DNA from: Nymphaea colorata
Lineage: Eukaryota > Streptophyta > Magnoliopsida > Nymphaeales > Nymphaeaceae
Length of the DNA: 64,000 bases
Reading direction: 5' to 3'
NCBI RefSeq assembly: GCF_008831285.2
Contig: NC_045150.1
Coordinates: forward strand, 8,630,001 to 8,694,000
Both the position numbers and the translations under genes were made by a program. Below, one piece after another: positions 11,739 to 24,040 of this stretch. Numbering within the stretch: position 1 is the first letter of the stretch; every line of letters begins with the position of its first letter. The notes beneath the pieces are model-generated. The model was not told the DNA's origin. It made no database searches and was given only the letters and a program-made list of their open reading frames with translations.

Positions 11739-14340
11739 GAGGAGAGGGGTAGGACAAGCCATCGGAATATTCACCGGTATATTCCCGCTGTCGACTCCGA
11801 CCATCCTTTTTTCCCTTGGTTTGCAATTTTTTTTGTATTATATCAAAAACGTGGGGATGTGATACGGTAGGAAATTGGGGCATGGAGAAAAGCAAAATTT
11901 GATTCCGGTTGTGTGCTAATTTACGGAAGATCGATTTCGTTCGAGCGGCTACTTCAAGCCCTCTAATGAGTCCCTACGTTTGCACTAAAGATAAGGTCCC
12001 ACAGTGTATTAAACGAAAAAACCAGGAGAAATTTGTGGAGAAGTCAAATCGCTCTCGTCGTCTCTGGACGGAAAATTTTCCCCGCCTGTTTCTTAGGTTG
12101 GCTTCCCGGCGGCTGTCTAATCTTTCGTTCTCTTCTGCGTTGGTGCTGCTTCTGAACGGAAATACGCCACGTCGACATGTTTCCAGAGTTTGATTGATGG
12201 CTTGGCTTGACCTTTGGAGGCTTCATATGTGAGCTTAGCTGTCGCCTGTTTTTCTGGAAGCTTTTATGGTTTGGTGGGGGATTTCGCCGGTGCCGGTTGA
12301 GATGTGTCTCTGGGTGTGAGGTCGATGGTGGTGCCGCTTTTTTCCATCCGGGGACTTCGGTAATCGGGGGAGAAAAAGGAGAGTCACATAAATGGAAAAA
12401 TTGTCCAAGGCTGAAGCCAAGGAGATTGCTGGCCTTCCTTTTCCCTCTTTCATGGAGAGAGAGAGAGAGATTAGTGTTCTGCTGGGAGTGGTGCGGTTGC
12501 TTATTGCAGTGACAAAAAGTTTTGCTTTTGCTCTATTAGCATGTAAAGAATTGGGAACAATTGATTATTTGACCTTGTCCTTCGTTGCATGTGAATAAAT
12601 AATTGCTTGCCGTCCATTCTTGAGTTGCTATTGTTTAATGTTGTTGTCATTGTATATGTATTTATGAGCGATTGCACTTATAAATGTTAGAAGCGTAAGT
12701 GGCGCTTCTGTAATCATTTTGAGATTCTCCTGACCAATTGATGGCCATTTATTTATTTAATAAAGGAGCTTGGTGGCCTAACTTTTCGTTTCTCTTTTGG
12801 GTGTTGTGCGGCACTTGATAATTTTTCTTTCTAATAAACTTGGGCGCCTTTGAATCCGAATTTGGAGTTGGTGTTCGGATATTTGATTCAACCACCAAGG
12901 TGAAGCAGTTTCAGGCTTTCTTCAACCTGATCTTCGGTGTCTAGATCAAGCAGCCAACTGTAAATTGTCCAAAGATGAACATATGCTTTTCTTATTTGTT
13001 ACAAGAATTGCTTGGTTTTTTTATTGATATATTCAATAAAGTATGCAGCAAATAGTTGCGTATCAACACCCGAAATTAACACCATGCGTAGAATATGTGA
13101 ACAGCAAGCAAGAGCTTCATTCTCCAGAGCAGAGATCATTTAACTAACAATTAAAAAATAATTTGAAAATAGTTTAAACAATAGTAACATCTTTTGTGCA
13201 GCAAGCTTATATAAAGCGCATCAGTCACCCTAAAGAAACCGGCCTCGGCTAGAAATTGCACAACCATTCTAGCAGCAGTGGTGAAGATAAGATTTTTTGG
13301 TGTGAGCAACTTCATCGCAAAAAAAGTTTTTGACTGGTTGGTGTAGACGGTGACTCACACCTAGATCTCCACTGCTGCATTCCACTGTCTCGATCAATCA
13401 ACGCTATCAGACGGCCAAGGGCCGCATCTCTTTAAAGTCCAAATTAATATGAGGCTCATTAAAAATCTTCTAATCCTGTTCTTATTGTCTTACACTTGGA
13501 GCCCAGAAATTGGTAGCTAAAATGAAAGTTTGTAAACTTGAGTCGAGTAAAGGGAGCATTTCCTCTGCAACCTTGCTGGGGATCCCTCAAAAGGAATTTT
13601 ACTACCGAAAATGAGTTTACAAAATGCACAAAAACTCTAAGAAGAGAAGGCTCAAACCATTAATTGTTCTAACAAAAATTTCTCGAAATTTATGATCGAA
13701 ACTAATAATAGTTCTCATCACTATAGAATTGGAAAACTATGAATTATAAGCTGGAGTTGGCATGTTGGCCAACACCCTTGAATGCCATTTTGTAGGCAAA
13801 ACAATGTGTTTAAGTTATGGTTGAGTGACAATTGATCTTGTGAATGCCCAGTTTTTATAAAATACGTTTTTGAAAGAGATTAACTTGGACTCCTTCTGCC
13901 TCAGGATGTTCACAACAAATGTCGTTTTTGTCTTGTTACTGAAACATACAAACCAGATATTGTTTTCAAGAAATGCCATGTTTTGAAGGAGCTATCGGAA
14001 CCCAACGTAAGTCTTGCTGAGTTTTAATAGGTAAACTTGAATTCTTGTCGAAAACTCACTATATTATATTAATCTTTATATGCTTTCTTTTCTATATGTA
14101 TTTGCTAATGTCAAATTTTGAAAAGAAGTACGCATAAGAATAGAAGGATCTTACAAAAGGAGTGAGTTATTGTCCGGAACAAGCTCCCTCAGGCTTGATT
14201 CGGGAACAGAACGCTGGCGGAAAGTTTTTGCCCTCCAAAGCAAACGTGCCCCATTAAGCCCAATCTGTCCGTTCGGTTCCATCGTGTGTCTTCCCAAGGG
14301 AACGAGGATAGGAGGAACCCTTTTTAAGCTCCGTTCAACT
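11739..14340. other. Intergenic between CIPK and the microprotein gene
   Basis: The first few hundred bases are probably the CIPK 3' UTR. The rest has only short frames without domains on either strand. The 100 to 200 bases before 14341 are likely the promoter and leader of the next gene. A short GA run occurs at about 12453-12470. Confidence 0.5.
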
Positions 14341-14624
14341 ATGGCACCGGAAGAAACGGTCTCTAAGCTCGGTCGACTGCTGTTCTTCGTCGGTGCCGGA
14401 GGTATTTTGAATTTTTTATACGACCTTCTTCTTCTTTTTCTTTGTTGTACCTGATTTTACTGTGGAACCCCGAAATCATGGTGCTTGTTTTTTGGGTAGT
14501 TGTTAGCACGGCAGGGATAAACTTGTGGAGAAGCATCGAGAGAGATCGCCTAAAGAGATCTCAAGAAGCGACGCAATTACAGGAGAAGACAAAGCGTTTG
14601 GTGGATGGAGTGACAGAAGCCTAG
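14341..14624 (+). CDS. Small single-span membrane protein, two exons, function unknown
   Basis: Exon 1 is 14341-14401 and exon 2 is 14500-14624 (TAG); the 98-bp intron is GT-AG (G|GTATTT ... GGGTAG|TT), phase 1. Joining gives 61 residues: a short N-terminus (MAPEETVSK), one hydrophobic segment (about residues 10-30, LGRLLFFVGAG then VVSTAGINLW), and a charged, Lys/Arg/Glu/Gln-rich helical tail (RSIERDRLKRSQEAT ...) that could form a coiled coil. This layout is typical of small organelle or endomembrane subunits, but I do not recognise the family. Support: a clean short plant-type intron, frame maintained across the junction, and sensible composition on both sides. It is not obviously related to the flanking kinase genes. 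Confidence 0.65.
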
Positions 14625-17100
14625 CGCTGCTTCAGTTTAGGGAAAGCTCTCTTTTTGTTATTTTCTTTTCGGCGATAATTGGGGGTTACATAGTAAATTG
14701 GTTCTGGATGCTATTACAGTTTTAGGGGTTCTTACAGATTTTTGATGTGGGTATATTGATGAGAGGGAGTTGTGTGAGTATTGGCCATAAACTACAACAG
14801 TTTGGGTTTTCCCATATTCATAAGGTTTAAACTTGTGGGTGCTTTTTCATCTAAGGCACAGAAAATGTTATTGGACAGTCCTGATGAATTTGACTCTTCA
14901 AAGATCCTTTTACTTGTTCTTGGTTTTGTTGTTCCCCTTGATTCTTTTTCTTCGTTCGTGGAATTGGCAACAAATGAATGTGAATTCATGAAGTTTAGCA
15001 ATGAATGTGAGCAGTAATGAATTGGCAGCTTATTCTTTGCATGATGAAGTGTTCTCCAGCATCATTTCTCTGCAAATGGTTAATGAAAAGGGAGAAACTT
15101 CTTTACTTATAAATTATGCTAATGTGATCAAAGGTTCCGATTTGGTGTGATCACTGGCGGTTTAAGCTATACCAGCGTATATCGACTTTGGTTCAAGTTA
15201 GGAAGGGAAAAATACAGGAATAAATTAAAATAGCGGGGCAGGGATACCCCTTAAGAGGAACTGGAAAAATCTGTCACTCAAAGCCTCTCCTCAAGTTTGG
15301 GGTTCTTCTCTGTATGTGTTTAGCCATAAAGAGGAGAAGACAACCCTTGGGCACTGTAGGCACTTGAAACCCCGTTTAAGCAACCATATGGTTTTACATT
15401 TTATTATTCCATAGTAAGTGAGCAAAACTACCTTTTCCTTCTGGCTTTCTGTTGTATCTGAGAATTTGTATTTCCAGAACATGTCAATCGAACAACGAGT
15501 GATGGTGCTGAGTCCGTCTGTTGATACTAAAAATTGGCCACGTCTTTTTTGCTGAGCCAGTTAACACTGCTGTAAAGTGTCTGTGGAATGGTTTAATTGG
15601 CATTCACCTTATCATCAAAGCACATACACATGTTGCTATCTTGGAGTGTGAAAGTTATGTATACCAAAGTTGCTTCTTGTCTGATTCTTCTGCAAGTATG
15701 TGTTCTTTATTTCAGAATTGCACGTGTCATCTGTTCTTTTTCTTCATACGGCACTGAAGAAACTCAGGCTTCTAGTTTCTCTTCTTTGTGTGACGCAACA
15801 TCACTACATGAACTATGGTCAATTCCCTAGGCCTTGCTTGTAATGATCCTTCTATTTGAGGCAAGTAGTTCCCCTACGTGTACCCCTCAGGCTTTCATTA
15901 CAATCGCCGTATTTCTTGGTTGCCAAAGGGGTAGAGATGTAGCTAAGTAGTTCCCTTCACGGCATTAGGGTGGTAGCCAGATAGCACTAACCATTTTATC
16001 AGCTGCAAAATGTATGTCCAGGATGATCCAAAATGACATCTAGTTTCACTTTATATATATTTATTTGAAAAAGCAAGAGTGCGCAGCATCATAGCAAATG
16101 ATTGTCCGTATTATTCGTTCTGGTGTTTACTCTTGACAGAGTATATCTGAAACATGGACTGGAGCACGTAACCATTTAAGAATAATAACTTGGGAATGGT
16201 CTTCTACTTTATTACTGCTCATAAAAAACCTAGTTACTGCTTCCTGTCCTGCTTCACAGCTCTTTTCGACTGAAATCTGCTTCCTGCTAGAAATTCAAAA
16301 AATCTGTTTGGCCTTCTATATGGATTTATCTGATTGAGCTATTTAGAATCTCTTGATAGCCTTCATCCCACAAAAGTTGTTTGTATTGCTTGTGATTTTG
16401 GGAAACCTAATCCAAAGATTGGTTCCACATGTCATGACATCTGGTTCAGGCAAAGTCATTGAATTTTAACCACAATGAAATGAACCTCTCTCCTTTTTCC
16501 ATCCGTCTCAGTTGTGGGGTCTTTCCTGGCTATTTTTTGAGGACAAGTTTAGTAAGGAATAGAGTCTAACAAGATACCATGGGACTGATTTTCTGTCTAT
16601 GGACTTTCACACGTTTCTGCAGAAATTTCTGTACTCTTCTTTGAAGAACTACCTTCGTGGAAAGTCACACAAATTCTCAAGCCACACGAAGGGAAAAAAA
16701 AGGAACCAGGACCTTACATTTTTATTTGAGCAAGCTGTGGTTAAGCAGACCAATACTTATATTTCGTGAACACCAATAGCACCGCTGAGCTCTTAAACTT
16801 TCTGGATTTTGAAGGTTTTAAGTTCAACTTACTAAACATGTGGCAAGCAGAATCGAACCCAAAAAAAAGGAAAAAAGCAGTACAGAAAAGCAGCTAGTGC
16901 AGATCGTGAACCAATATCCGGCTACAAGTATTTACATCCCTAATTTACACAATCTAGAAGGAAATGCTAATACTGATGGTCTTCCTGCTATAGATAATCG
17001 TCTTCAACAGCTTTGGTAAGAGTTCTATCCTGATTTGGGTTGAGATTCGAGTCCGAGTCTGAACATTTGCTGCAATAGAGAACATCCAAACATGTCATGG
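14625..17100. other. Intergenic, no gene recognised
   Basis: This should include the 3' UTR of the microprotein gene and, on the other strand, the 3' UTR of the CIPK ending at 17101. Open frames here are short and lack recognisable motifs. No repeat with clear termini was found. Confidence 0.5.
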
Positions 17101-18423
17101 TTATAGCTGTGGCTGCTGTTCACCCTGCCACACCCAAACTATGTCCTTCAGAGAAGGCTTGAGGTCCTGATTGCAGAATTTCTGGTATTCCAACGTATCT
17201 CCTGATGATTTCTTTACCTCTACGACATAAAATGAAGGCGTTACTTCAAAGATCTCTGCATCAATTCCTAACTGACCTTTCCTTCCTTCTTTGCTGCCCC
17301 GCAGTTTGACAGTTCCATCCTTCTTCTTTACCATGAACTTCTCTGCCTGCGCAATCTCCTCAAGCTTTGAGATGATGGTAGAAGCTGGCTTGGTGGTTGT
17401 GAACCTAGATTCTTGCTTCATATTGTTTCCTTTCTCAAACAGGCCCGAGAGATCGAATCCTGGAGACAAAGAAATGATGTCAAACGCATTCAAACAAGTT
17501 GGTTTCACTTGAATCTTCTCAACTGCACTACTGCAATCAGCAGCTGTGGAATCAAAGGCAGCATCAATGTCATCACAAGGAGCTTGTTTCTGCTTCTTTG
17601 CAATTTCAACAGGCTTGAACCCCTTCTTAAACCAGGAATTCTCCATAATCCTAGCCATGGTTATTCTCGAGTTGGGATTTGGATCAAGAACCTTAGAAAG
17701 AAGCTTGCGAACCTCAGGAGGAAACCATTGTGGGCATTTGAAGTCTCCTTTGGTTATCTTTCTGTACATCTCCATGAGATTAGGATCATGAAATGGAGGA
17801 TAACCAGCCAGCAGAACAAAGAGAATAACACCACACGACCAGATATCAGCCTTTGCACCATCATACCCTTTCTTATGAATAACCTCCGGCGCGACGTATG
17901 CGGGTGTTCCACATAAAGTATGCAACAGACCGTCGTTGCGCCGGCATTCGGCGAGAGCGCTTAGGCCAAAATCAGTAATCTTGAGGTCACCATTCTCGTC
18001 CAGAAGTAGGTTCTCTAGTTTCAAGTCTCTGTGATAGACTCCCCTGCTGTGGCAGAAATCTACTGCACTGATTAACTGTTGAAAGTACCTCCTTGCCAGA
18101 TCCTCCTTGAGCTTTCCCTTGGCCACCTTGTTGAAGAGCTCCCCACCCCTGACGAATTCCATCACAAAGTAAATCTTGGCCTTGGTCGCCATGACTTCAT
18201 GGAGCTCGACTATATTCGGCCGTCGCACCAGCCTCATGACTGCGATCTCGCGCTTTATTTGCTCGATCATTCCTACTTTGAGGATCTTTTCCTTGTCGAT
18301 GACTTTGATGGCAACACTGTTCCCATCAGCGAGGTTCCTAGCATGGTATACCTTTGCAAACGTGCCTTGTCCGAGCAGCTTCCCGAGCTCATACTTTTGC
18401 ATCAATACGTTGCCCTTCTCCAT
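17101..18423 (-). CDS. CIPK: CBL-interacting protein kinase (SnRK3), CIPK2/10/20-like, intronless
   Basis: A 440-residue kinase of the same family as the gene at 10275 but a different clade: the start [20 protein letters not shown] and the end VWVWQGEQQ are characteristic of CIPK2/10/20/26-type proteins. Motifs: Gly-rich loop GQGTFAKV (18-25), K40, HRD (131-133), DFG (151-153), activation loop [13 protein letters not shown] (168-180), NAF core [15 protein letters not shown] (311-325), and PPI-like segment FMVKKKDG (about 363-370). Length is normal for the family. Two oddities: the catalytic loop reads HRDLKLEN, where CIPKs nearly always have HRDLKPEN, and alphaC-beta4 reads VRRPN instead of VRHPN. 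Neither removes a catalytic residue, so activity is expected. The gene points towards the first CIPK (convergent, about 5.4 kb between stops). A tiny upstream ATG frame (ATG-AAT-TGG-GTA-TAG) lies in the leader near 18500. Confidence 0.95.
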   Translation of the reverse strand: MEKGNVLMQKYELGKLLGQGTFAKVYHARNLADGNSVAIKVIDKEKILKVGMIEQIKREIAVMRLVRRPNIVELHEVMATKAKIYFVMEFVRGGELFNKVAKGKLKEDLARRYFQQLISAVDFCHSRGVYHRDLKLENLLLDENGDLKITDFGLSALAECRRNDGLLHTLCGTPAYVAPEVIHKKGYDGAKADIWSCGVILFVLLAGYPPFHDPNLMEMYRKITKGDFKCPQWFPPEVRKLLSKVLDPNPNSRITMARIMENSWFKKGFKPVEIAKKQKQAPCDDIDAAFDSTAADCSSAVEKIQVKPTCLNAFDIISLSPGFDLSGLFEKGNNMKQESRFTTTKPASTIISKLEEIAQAEKFMVKKKDGTVKLRGSKEGRKGQLGIDAEIFEVTPSFYVVEVKKSSGDTLEYQKFCNQDLKPSLKDIVWVWQGEQQPQL

Positions 18424-20107
18424 CTTTCTGATTTTCGAGAGGTCGCTCGGAAGGATCTTCTTTGAGGATTCCCCGTTCTTCAGATTCCTGCTATACCCAA
18501 TTCATTTTGTTGAATTTGGCTCCAGTTTCTTTCGTCAGAACAGGAAGAAGTCATCTGCACAACATGGTTTTCCATGGTAGGGATAAAATGAGACTCCTTC
18601 TACGCTCGGTAGGTAAGAGAATAATCATGTGAAAGTCCACATCTTTCTGCATCCCAGATACAGAGAAACAATGTAAGCCCGTAGCAAATTACTGTTGAGG
18701 AGACAAGGAATGGGGAGAGAACAGAGAGGTGTCTACGTCTTTCTGCTTTCTTGGAAAATAAAACATAAGTTGGATCGATCTAAAGGCAAGCCGCGAGAAT
18801 CAATCGCTGAATGACACCAGGCAGAGGAAAGAACAGCACGCCACGCATGCGAAGTCTGAAATACGAGAGGGAAGGACAGAGGCCAAACAGGAACGGAAAA
18901 CTTTGGCTTGTGCAGAGAAGCAAGAGACAGAAATTAGCAAATTTTTGACAAAATTGAAGTCGCCAACACTACCATCCCCGCCAGATTGTCGGGTAATGAA
19001 TCGGTCCTTTTCTTCCGGAAAGGCGTAAAAAACAGTGTTTTGCAACACCAGGGGAGGGGAGGCATTTCCATAATTCAACAGAAAATTAGAACAGTAACTA
19101 ACTAGTTGGTCGGAGATTAAAAGAGAAAAAGAAAGCTGAACCCAAGAAAGGTGTCGGCACGGTGATAGATTGGAACAGCAATATCTGTCGTCTCCCAATT
19201 TCTTCTCAAGTTTTATTCAAAGGTTCATGTCTTTTCCAATTCCTATCTGCCAATCTGACCGCTTTTACATTATTCAATGTAAACGAGCCCCAAATTTTAA
19301 TCGCAAAAGAAGCATTTCTTTTTTGACGTTGATGGTTTTTCTTGAATTTCTCGTTGTGGTCACAAAGAAAAGTTTGTGATATTATGATATCCTCAAACCA
19401 GGAAAGAGAACATCTATAGTAATTTTCTATAGTAATTTCTTCAAACGGCATACACCTGTTCTCAAAATCGGTGTGAACCGGTCGAGTTACATGGTAGAAT
19501 CAAGGGGAAATTAAAAGCTGGTGGATGGGACCGATATTCTATCCGTTTTCATGCAATTTTTTACCATTTTTTTATATAATTATATTTGAGAAGTAAAATA
19601 TTTTAAACATTCAAAGTTGTCCAAACGGATGAACACCTAACGAGACATCCATAGATGAATTTATTAGTAAACGACTTTTAATACTTTACGAAATTTCAGA
19701 AAAAAACATATTATTTAGAATCTTCAATTCTTTTAAAAGATTTTGTACTTCAAACATACTTCCAATGAAGTACTTGAGATATACTCATTTGTCGGTCTTA
19801 TTATTTCCTTCAACGTTTATCCTTAAAAAACAAAGGAGTCCTTTGGAGTTCGAATTCTGTCAATGTTTTATGAATTTAATTGAGATTCATGAAATATTAG
19901 AACTAATGTTCCATAAAGTTGATCCAATTTTTAAGGCAGATTCATAAAAACTCTAAGGCTATCATATTTTCTGTTCTAAGAGAAGTCATAAGGTGGAGAC
20001 CGGCAGCTTAAGCGGCATAGCATGTGCATTCACAGGTGCCTTTCTAGTTCGATTTCTTATGGATGCTGAACCTTAGTCTCTATAATCCATAATGATAAGA
20101 TGCAGTA
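18424..20107. other. Leader/promoter of the minus-strand CIPK and intergenic DNA
   Basis: The first few hundred bases are the likely 5' UTR and promoter of the CIPK gene, read leftwards. The rest is AT-rich with only short frames. No element with defined ends was recognised. Confidence 0.45.
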
Positions 20108-20115
20108 CTTAGTTG

Positions 20116-20551
20116 TAGTGCTGCACAACGAGCTGAGCCAACTCGAGCTTGACTCGAACTCACTTGAAAAACTCAGCTTGTGCTCAATTCGTTTACAAAT
20201 GAGCCGAGTTCGAGCTTACAAAGATGATTGAAACGATAAACTAGTCCACTTCGAGTTTCAGGAACTCAACTCTACTCGCAACCCGGTACTCTATATAATA
20301 TTACCAAAATCGGTGCCACAAGTTACACGAGTTATCGACGCTAACAAGAGTTGAAGGAGTTAATGCTTACAACAGTTAATGCCTCAATGACTTAGATGGG
20401 TTAAAAGAGTCGAGTTCAAGCTCGATTTTGTGTAGTCGAGTCGAGCTCGAGCTTGCTATAAGGAACTCGAGTTGAGTTCGAGCTGAGTTCGAGCCGAGCT
20501 CGAGCTCGAGCTAGCGAAACTCGGGCTCGACTCGGCTTGTGTGCAGCCCTA
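20116..20551. mobile_element. Non-autonomous hAT-like element (CGAG-rich MITE)
   Basis: A 436-bp element. Left end TAGTGCTGCACAACGAGC; right end, read on the other strand, TAGGGCTGCACACAAGCC: imperfect terminal inverted repeats. It is flanked by an 8-bp near-identical duplication, CTTAGTTG (20108-20115) and CCTAGTTG (20552-20559), the size made by hAT transposases. The sub-terminal parts are full of GAGCTCGAG-type repeats. Its middle (about 20300-20460) is similar, in reverse orientation, to 59150-59340, so these are two members of one family. No coding capacity. Confidence 0.75.
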
Positions 20552-20559
20552 CCTAGTTG

Positions 20560-23500
20560 ACAAGTGTACCGTACCACTACCGACTTCCCAGCGGTAAGGA
20601 TCTTGAAAGAAGGGGAATAGAGAGGCTCTTTGAGATCTTTACCAAGCGGGGGGACACCCGAACTATGGTAAGTTAACTTACCCGTTCAACTTGTCGCACT
20701 TGTGATTATTAATTATTTTTCTTGCAGTATAAAACTCTAAACCGAAAGTCTTTTGAACATCAAGATCACCAGGATGACATTTGTTCTCCGCTTTTATTAT
20801 GGAAAAAAGATTCCTCCTCCTATTTCAAGTTTCAAGGGCACTGATTATGGCTTTTTAATTGAAATAAAAATGGTTCCAATTGACAAAGATGATCTCAACA
20901 ATTAATCTGAAATCACTAAACGTTGTGTGCGTTTCGAGGAGATGCAAAATCTTAGGCCCTTAAATTTTTTAGATCCTTCGTTTCTAAACAAGGATACGAA
21001 ATCTTCTGCTTAAAAGATATAAAGATCACCCTATGAACGTATAAATCTCAAGGCCAACCTTGAGATCCATAAATTGGAGGCAGAATAATAATGATCTTAA
21101 ATTCACGGGTCTGAAATTCATTAGAACGTGACGGCCCCTTGTTAAATCAGAGCATCGGATTCGTGGGTAATCAAATGCAGCGAAAATACGGATACATTGT
21201 CAGGTGAAAATAAAGATGGACTAGTTCTTCGTCCTTCACAATAAGAACAAAAGAACAGGACGCTTAAGAAAATGCCAAACAGAAACCTCCCAGCAGCAAG
21301 CTTCTTGGTGCACCTATCATATCAAATTTGCTTTTTGAATTCAATGACGTCTTTTGTTTCCTAACACAAGGAACCATAAAGAAGAAAGGGGGACGCCCCA
21401 CCCATTGAAACTTATTAAAGAAACAATCAACACTCCACCCGCGACTTGGGAAGATCAAATAGTGGAAAGATATTCTACATGTACGTTGGATGGCAGCGTA
21501 GAGAACCCAAAGAATATGCTGATTTTGATCCGTTATTTAATTAAAACTTTCTTTTTTCTCTTTTTATCTAGTATATTTCATTCTTTTGTTTTACTTCTGG
21601 AGCTTGTTTTGGTATCCACGGAACTTATTGTTCCTAAATTTTATTATGCATTCTCATTTTATCGGCTCTTTTTCTCTCTCCTATATACATACAGAGAGTT
21701 CTTATTTCTTTTGGTATTAGAGAAAGATCTGCCACCATCTAAATCTATATTTTTTTGCTTTGTATTTCGAACTTTTAACGAGACTGTCGACACCATGGCC
21801 TAATTATCGTGGCCTAATTATCGGGACTACGCCCTTGATTAGGTGGCAATTGGCGAGCTCATTTGAGATTCATCCCTAAAACCTGCGTTTGATAGCTTCA
21901 GATTTGAGATTCCTATGATTTGAAAAACATGGATATAAAATCAGTAATCTTTTTCAAAGAAGTAAAATAAGGATCTTTAAGTGTAGATTTTTGGGTCTGA
22001 ACCTAAGATCTTTAGTTTGACAAATCATTGATCTCTTGTCACATTAGCAAAAACATGCCACATAAGGTCCATAGATTTTAAATATGGAGTATTCAAGTAA
22101 TTGTTAAAAGTCTTAAATTTTATAGGCACACAAATAAATAAAAATCAGGGAAAATAAAGTAATTTTTTATAGGCTGATGTAGACAATACACCAAGTCCGC
22201 CTACTGATTTATCCCGTATCATGAATTGGGAATTCGCATCCAAGTTGCTCGAATCTGTGGTTAATGTTGGCAGGATATCAAATACAAGAAATAAAAATGA
22301 ACTTTATTTTTTTTTTTTCCGTTGTCAGCAAATCATACAAACCCTGTTTTAAAAACCCCGGTATAAAAACTGGCTAAAAAATCATGCTGTCACAAAACTT
22401 GGTGTTTACAAAACGTCATTGAATGCCGGTGTGATATTCAAACACAACCTTAGTATTATGCAAAGTTTGAAAATTCTTAAAGAATGTCAAAGAATAGTTA
22501 TGGCCCATATAAGGCTGCATGAGAAATTGGTTTCTACTTTTTACCTTAAAAGTTTAATAGAAAGTAACTTAGAAAAATTTTAAAATAAAATACTTTTGAG
22601 AAAACCCAAGTGGGAAGAATCATTTGAACGAGGGCCGAAATAATACAATAATAACGACCTTACAAGAGAGGCATAAGGCATGTGAAACTTGAGAAAAATG
22701 GATTTGCTATACCTTGCTCTAATTGTTCTTGGGTTGGTACCAGTGGAAGAGTTGTCTACAATTTTGACATATTAAATGTGATAAGGACGCATATCTTGCG
22801 AATTAGATCATATATTGGCCACTCAATTTGAGGCTTTTTAAGGCAAATCCACCTACCTAGGCACATGAAGCTAGCCCTTATCAGCTGCTTTTCTTAAGGA
22901 AGCATTATTTAGTAAATATTGGGAAACTTATTCGACGGAATATCTTAAATCAAAGAGAAAACATGATAAGCTTCGTAAGAAACAGGTATTCTATTCATTA
23001 TTGAAGAAGTTATGATATCATGAAAATGTACATTCGCCGATATGCGTGACAATGGACCAATCTGCATCACATGGATAATGACATTGCAACTTTAAGACTC
23101 GCACATATGAACCAAACCATTGGTCATTGGCGGATCCGCACATGATGATGGTGATGGAAATTTGGCATTCTTGGGTTTCTTCCACTATCAAGGAAAGCTG
23201 CCCCCGTAATGTCACATTCAAAGGCACTTTTTTATGCAATATTTTTCGAACATACATACATACATACACACATATATTATATACATGTACAAAAATTCTT
23301 GTGCATGACACTAACGTTATACCTACCAGTCGGGGACACAGGGGTGACGCCCACGTGGTTGAGATTTTCTGGTTTCTGCTAGGCAACAAGCGGCATGGAT
23401 ACGTGGGTGAAAATGATCTAACCCATGTATTGTCTTATAAGGCCAAGTGGGTCCTAACGGATGGCTTGTGGCTTGAGGAGTCAGAAGCAGCACTGGAGTA

Positions 23501-23930
23501 AGGCCATGGTGGAAACCCAAGAACCTCACAATGGGTTATCAATGGCATCCATCAGTTTTCTCTCATTTTTCTGGTTTGTTTTCTCCCATTATTGAGACAA
23601 AGATATGTGCTATCACATATCTTAATATGCTTTCAAAGAAAAGATAGGAAGCAAGGTAAAAAAAGTCTAAGTTTGAGGGCCCATTTGCAGGGAGCAAGTT
23701 GCATTTTAGTGGTTTGGGTGCGGTTGGTGTTAGGTCACTGTTGTGTGCATGGCGATTAGTGGGACAGCAGTTGTGTAATGACAAAATAAAGTCGTTTTCG
23801 TTACCACAGTGAGGAGAAAAGCATGTATATGAATTCTTATTATTTTGTGGAGTACTTGTGCCAAACCTGACCCAAGGATGGTGAGTTGTTAACTGCCGTT
23901 TCATCTAACGAAGTTTAAATGCATCACTTA
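20560..23930. other. Gene-free AT-rich intergenic DNA
   Basis: No gene was recognised on either strand. The segment around 21890-22020 contains GATTTGAGATT-type phrases also found at 27840-28090 and 51760-52320, suggesting decayed copies of one dispersed repeat. A TACA/CACA microsatellite lies near 23255-23275. Confidence 0.5.
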
Positions 23931-23934
23931 ACAA

Positions 23935-24040
23935 GTGGAAAAGTTGCCTCAAGGGGCATAGCGAAACAAGTCGGGCTAGGGGTCTGTACAAAGACAGGTC
24001 TCTAGTTTGATTCTTGTGGGCATCATGTTCCTGTGTTTTA
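23935..24040 (+). mobile_element. SINE-like tRNA-derived segment (candidate)
   Basis: An A-box-like sequence (TAGCGAAACAAGTCGG from 23959) is followed about 45 bp later by a B-box-like sequence (AGTTTGATTCT, 24004-24014) and GTGGGCATC. Order and spacing match the RNA polymerase III promoter of plant SINEs. No intact cloverleaf, poly-A tail or target duplication could be fixed, so the ends are approximate. Confidence 0.35.

Noticed and set aside
11129-11804. Minus-strand frames of 200 and 107 residues
   Set aside because: Antisense shadows of the GC-rich CIPK 3' half.
23018-23529. Overlapping frames of 123-124 residues on both strands
   Set aside because: No recognised domain, unusual composition, and a TACA microsatellite in the middle.
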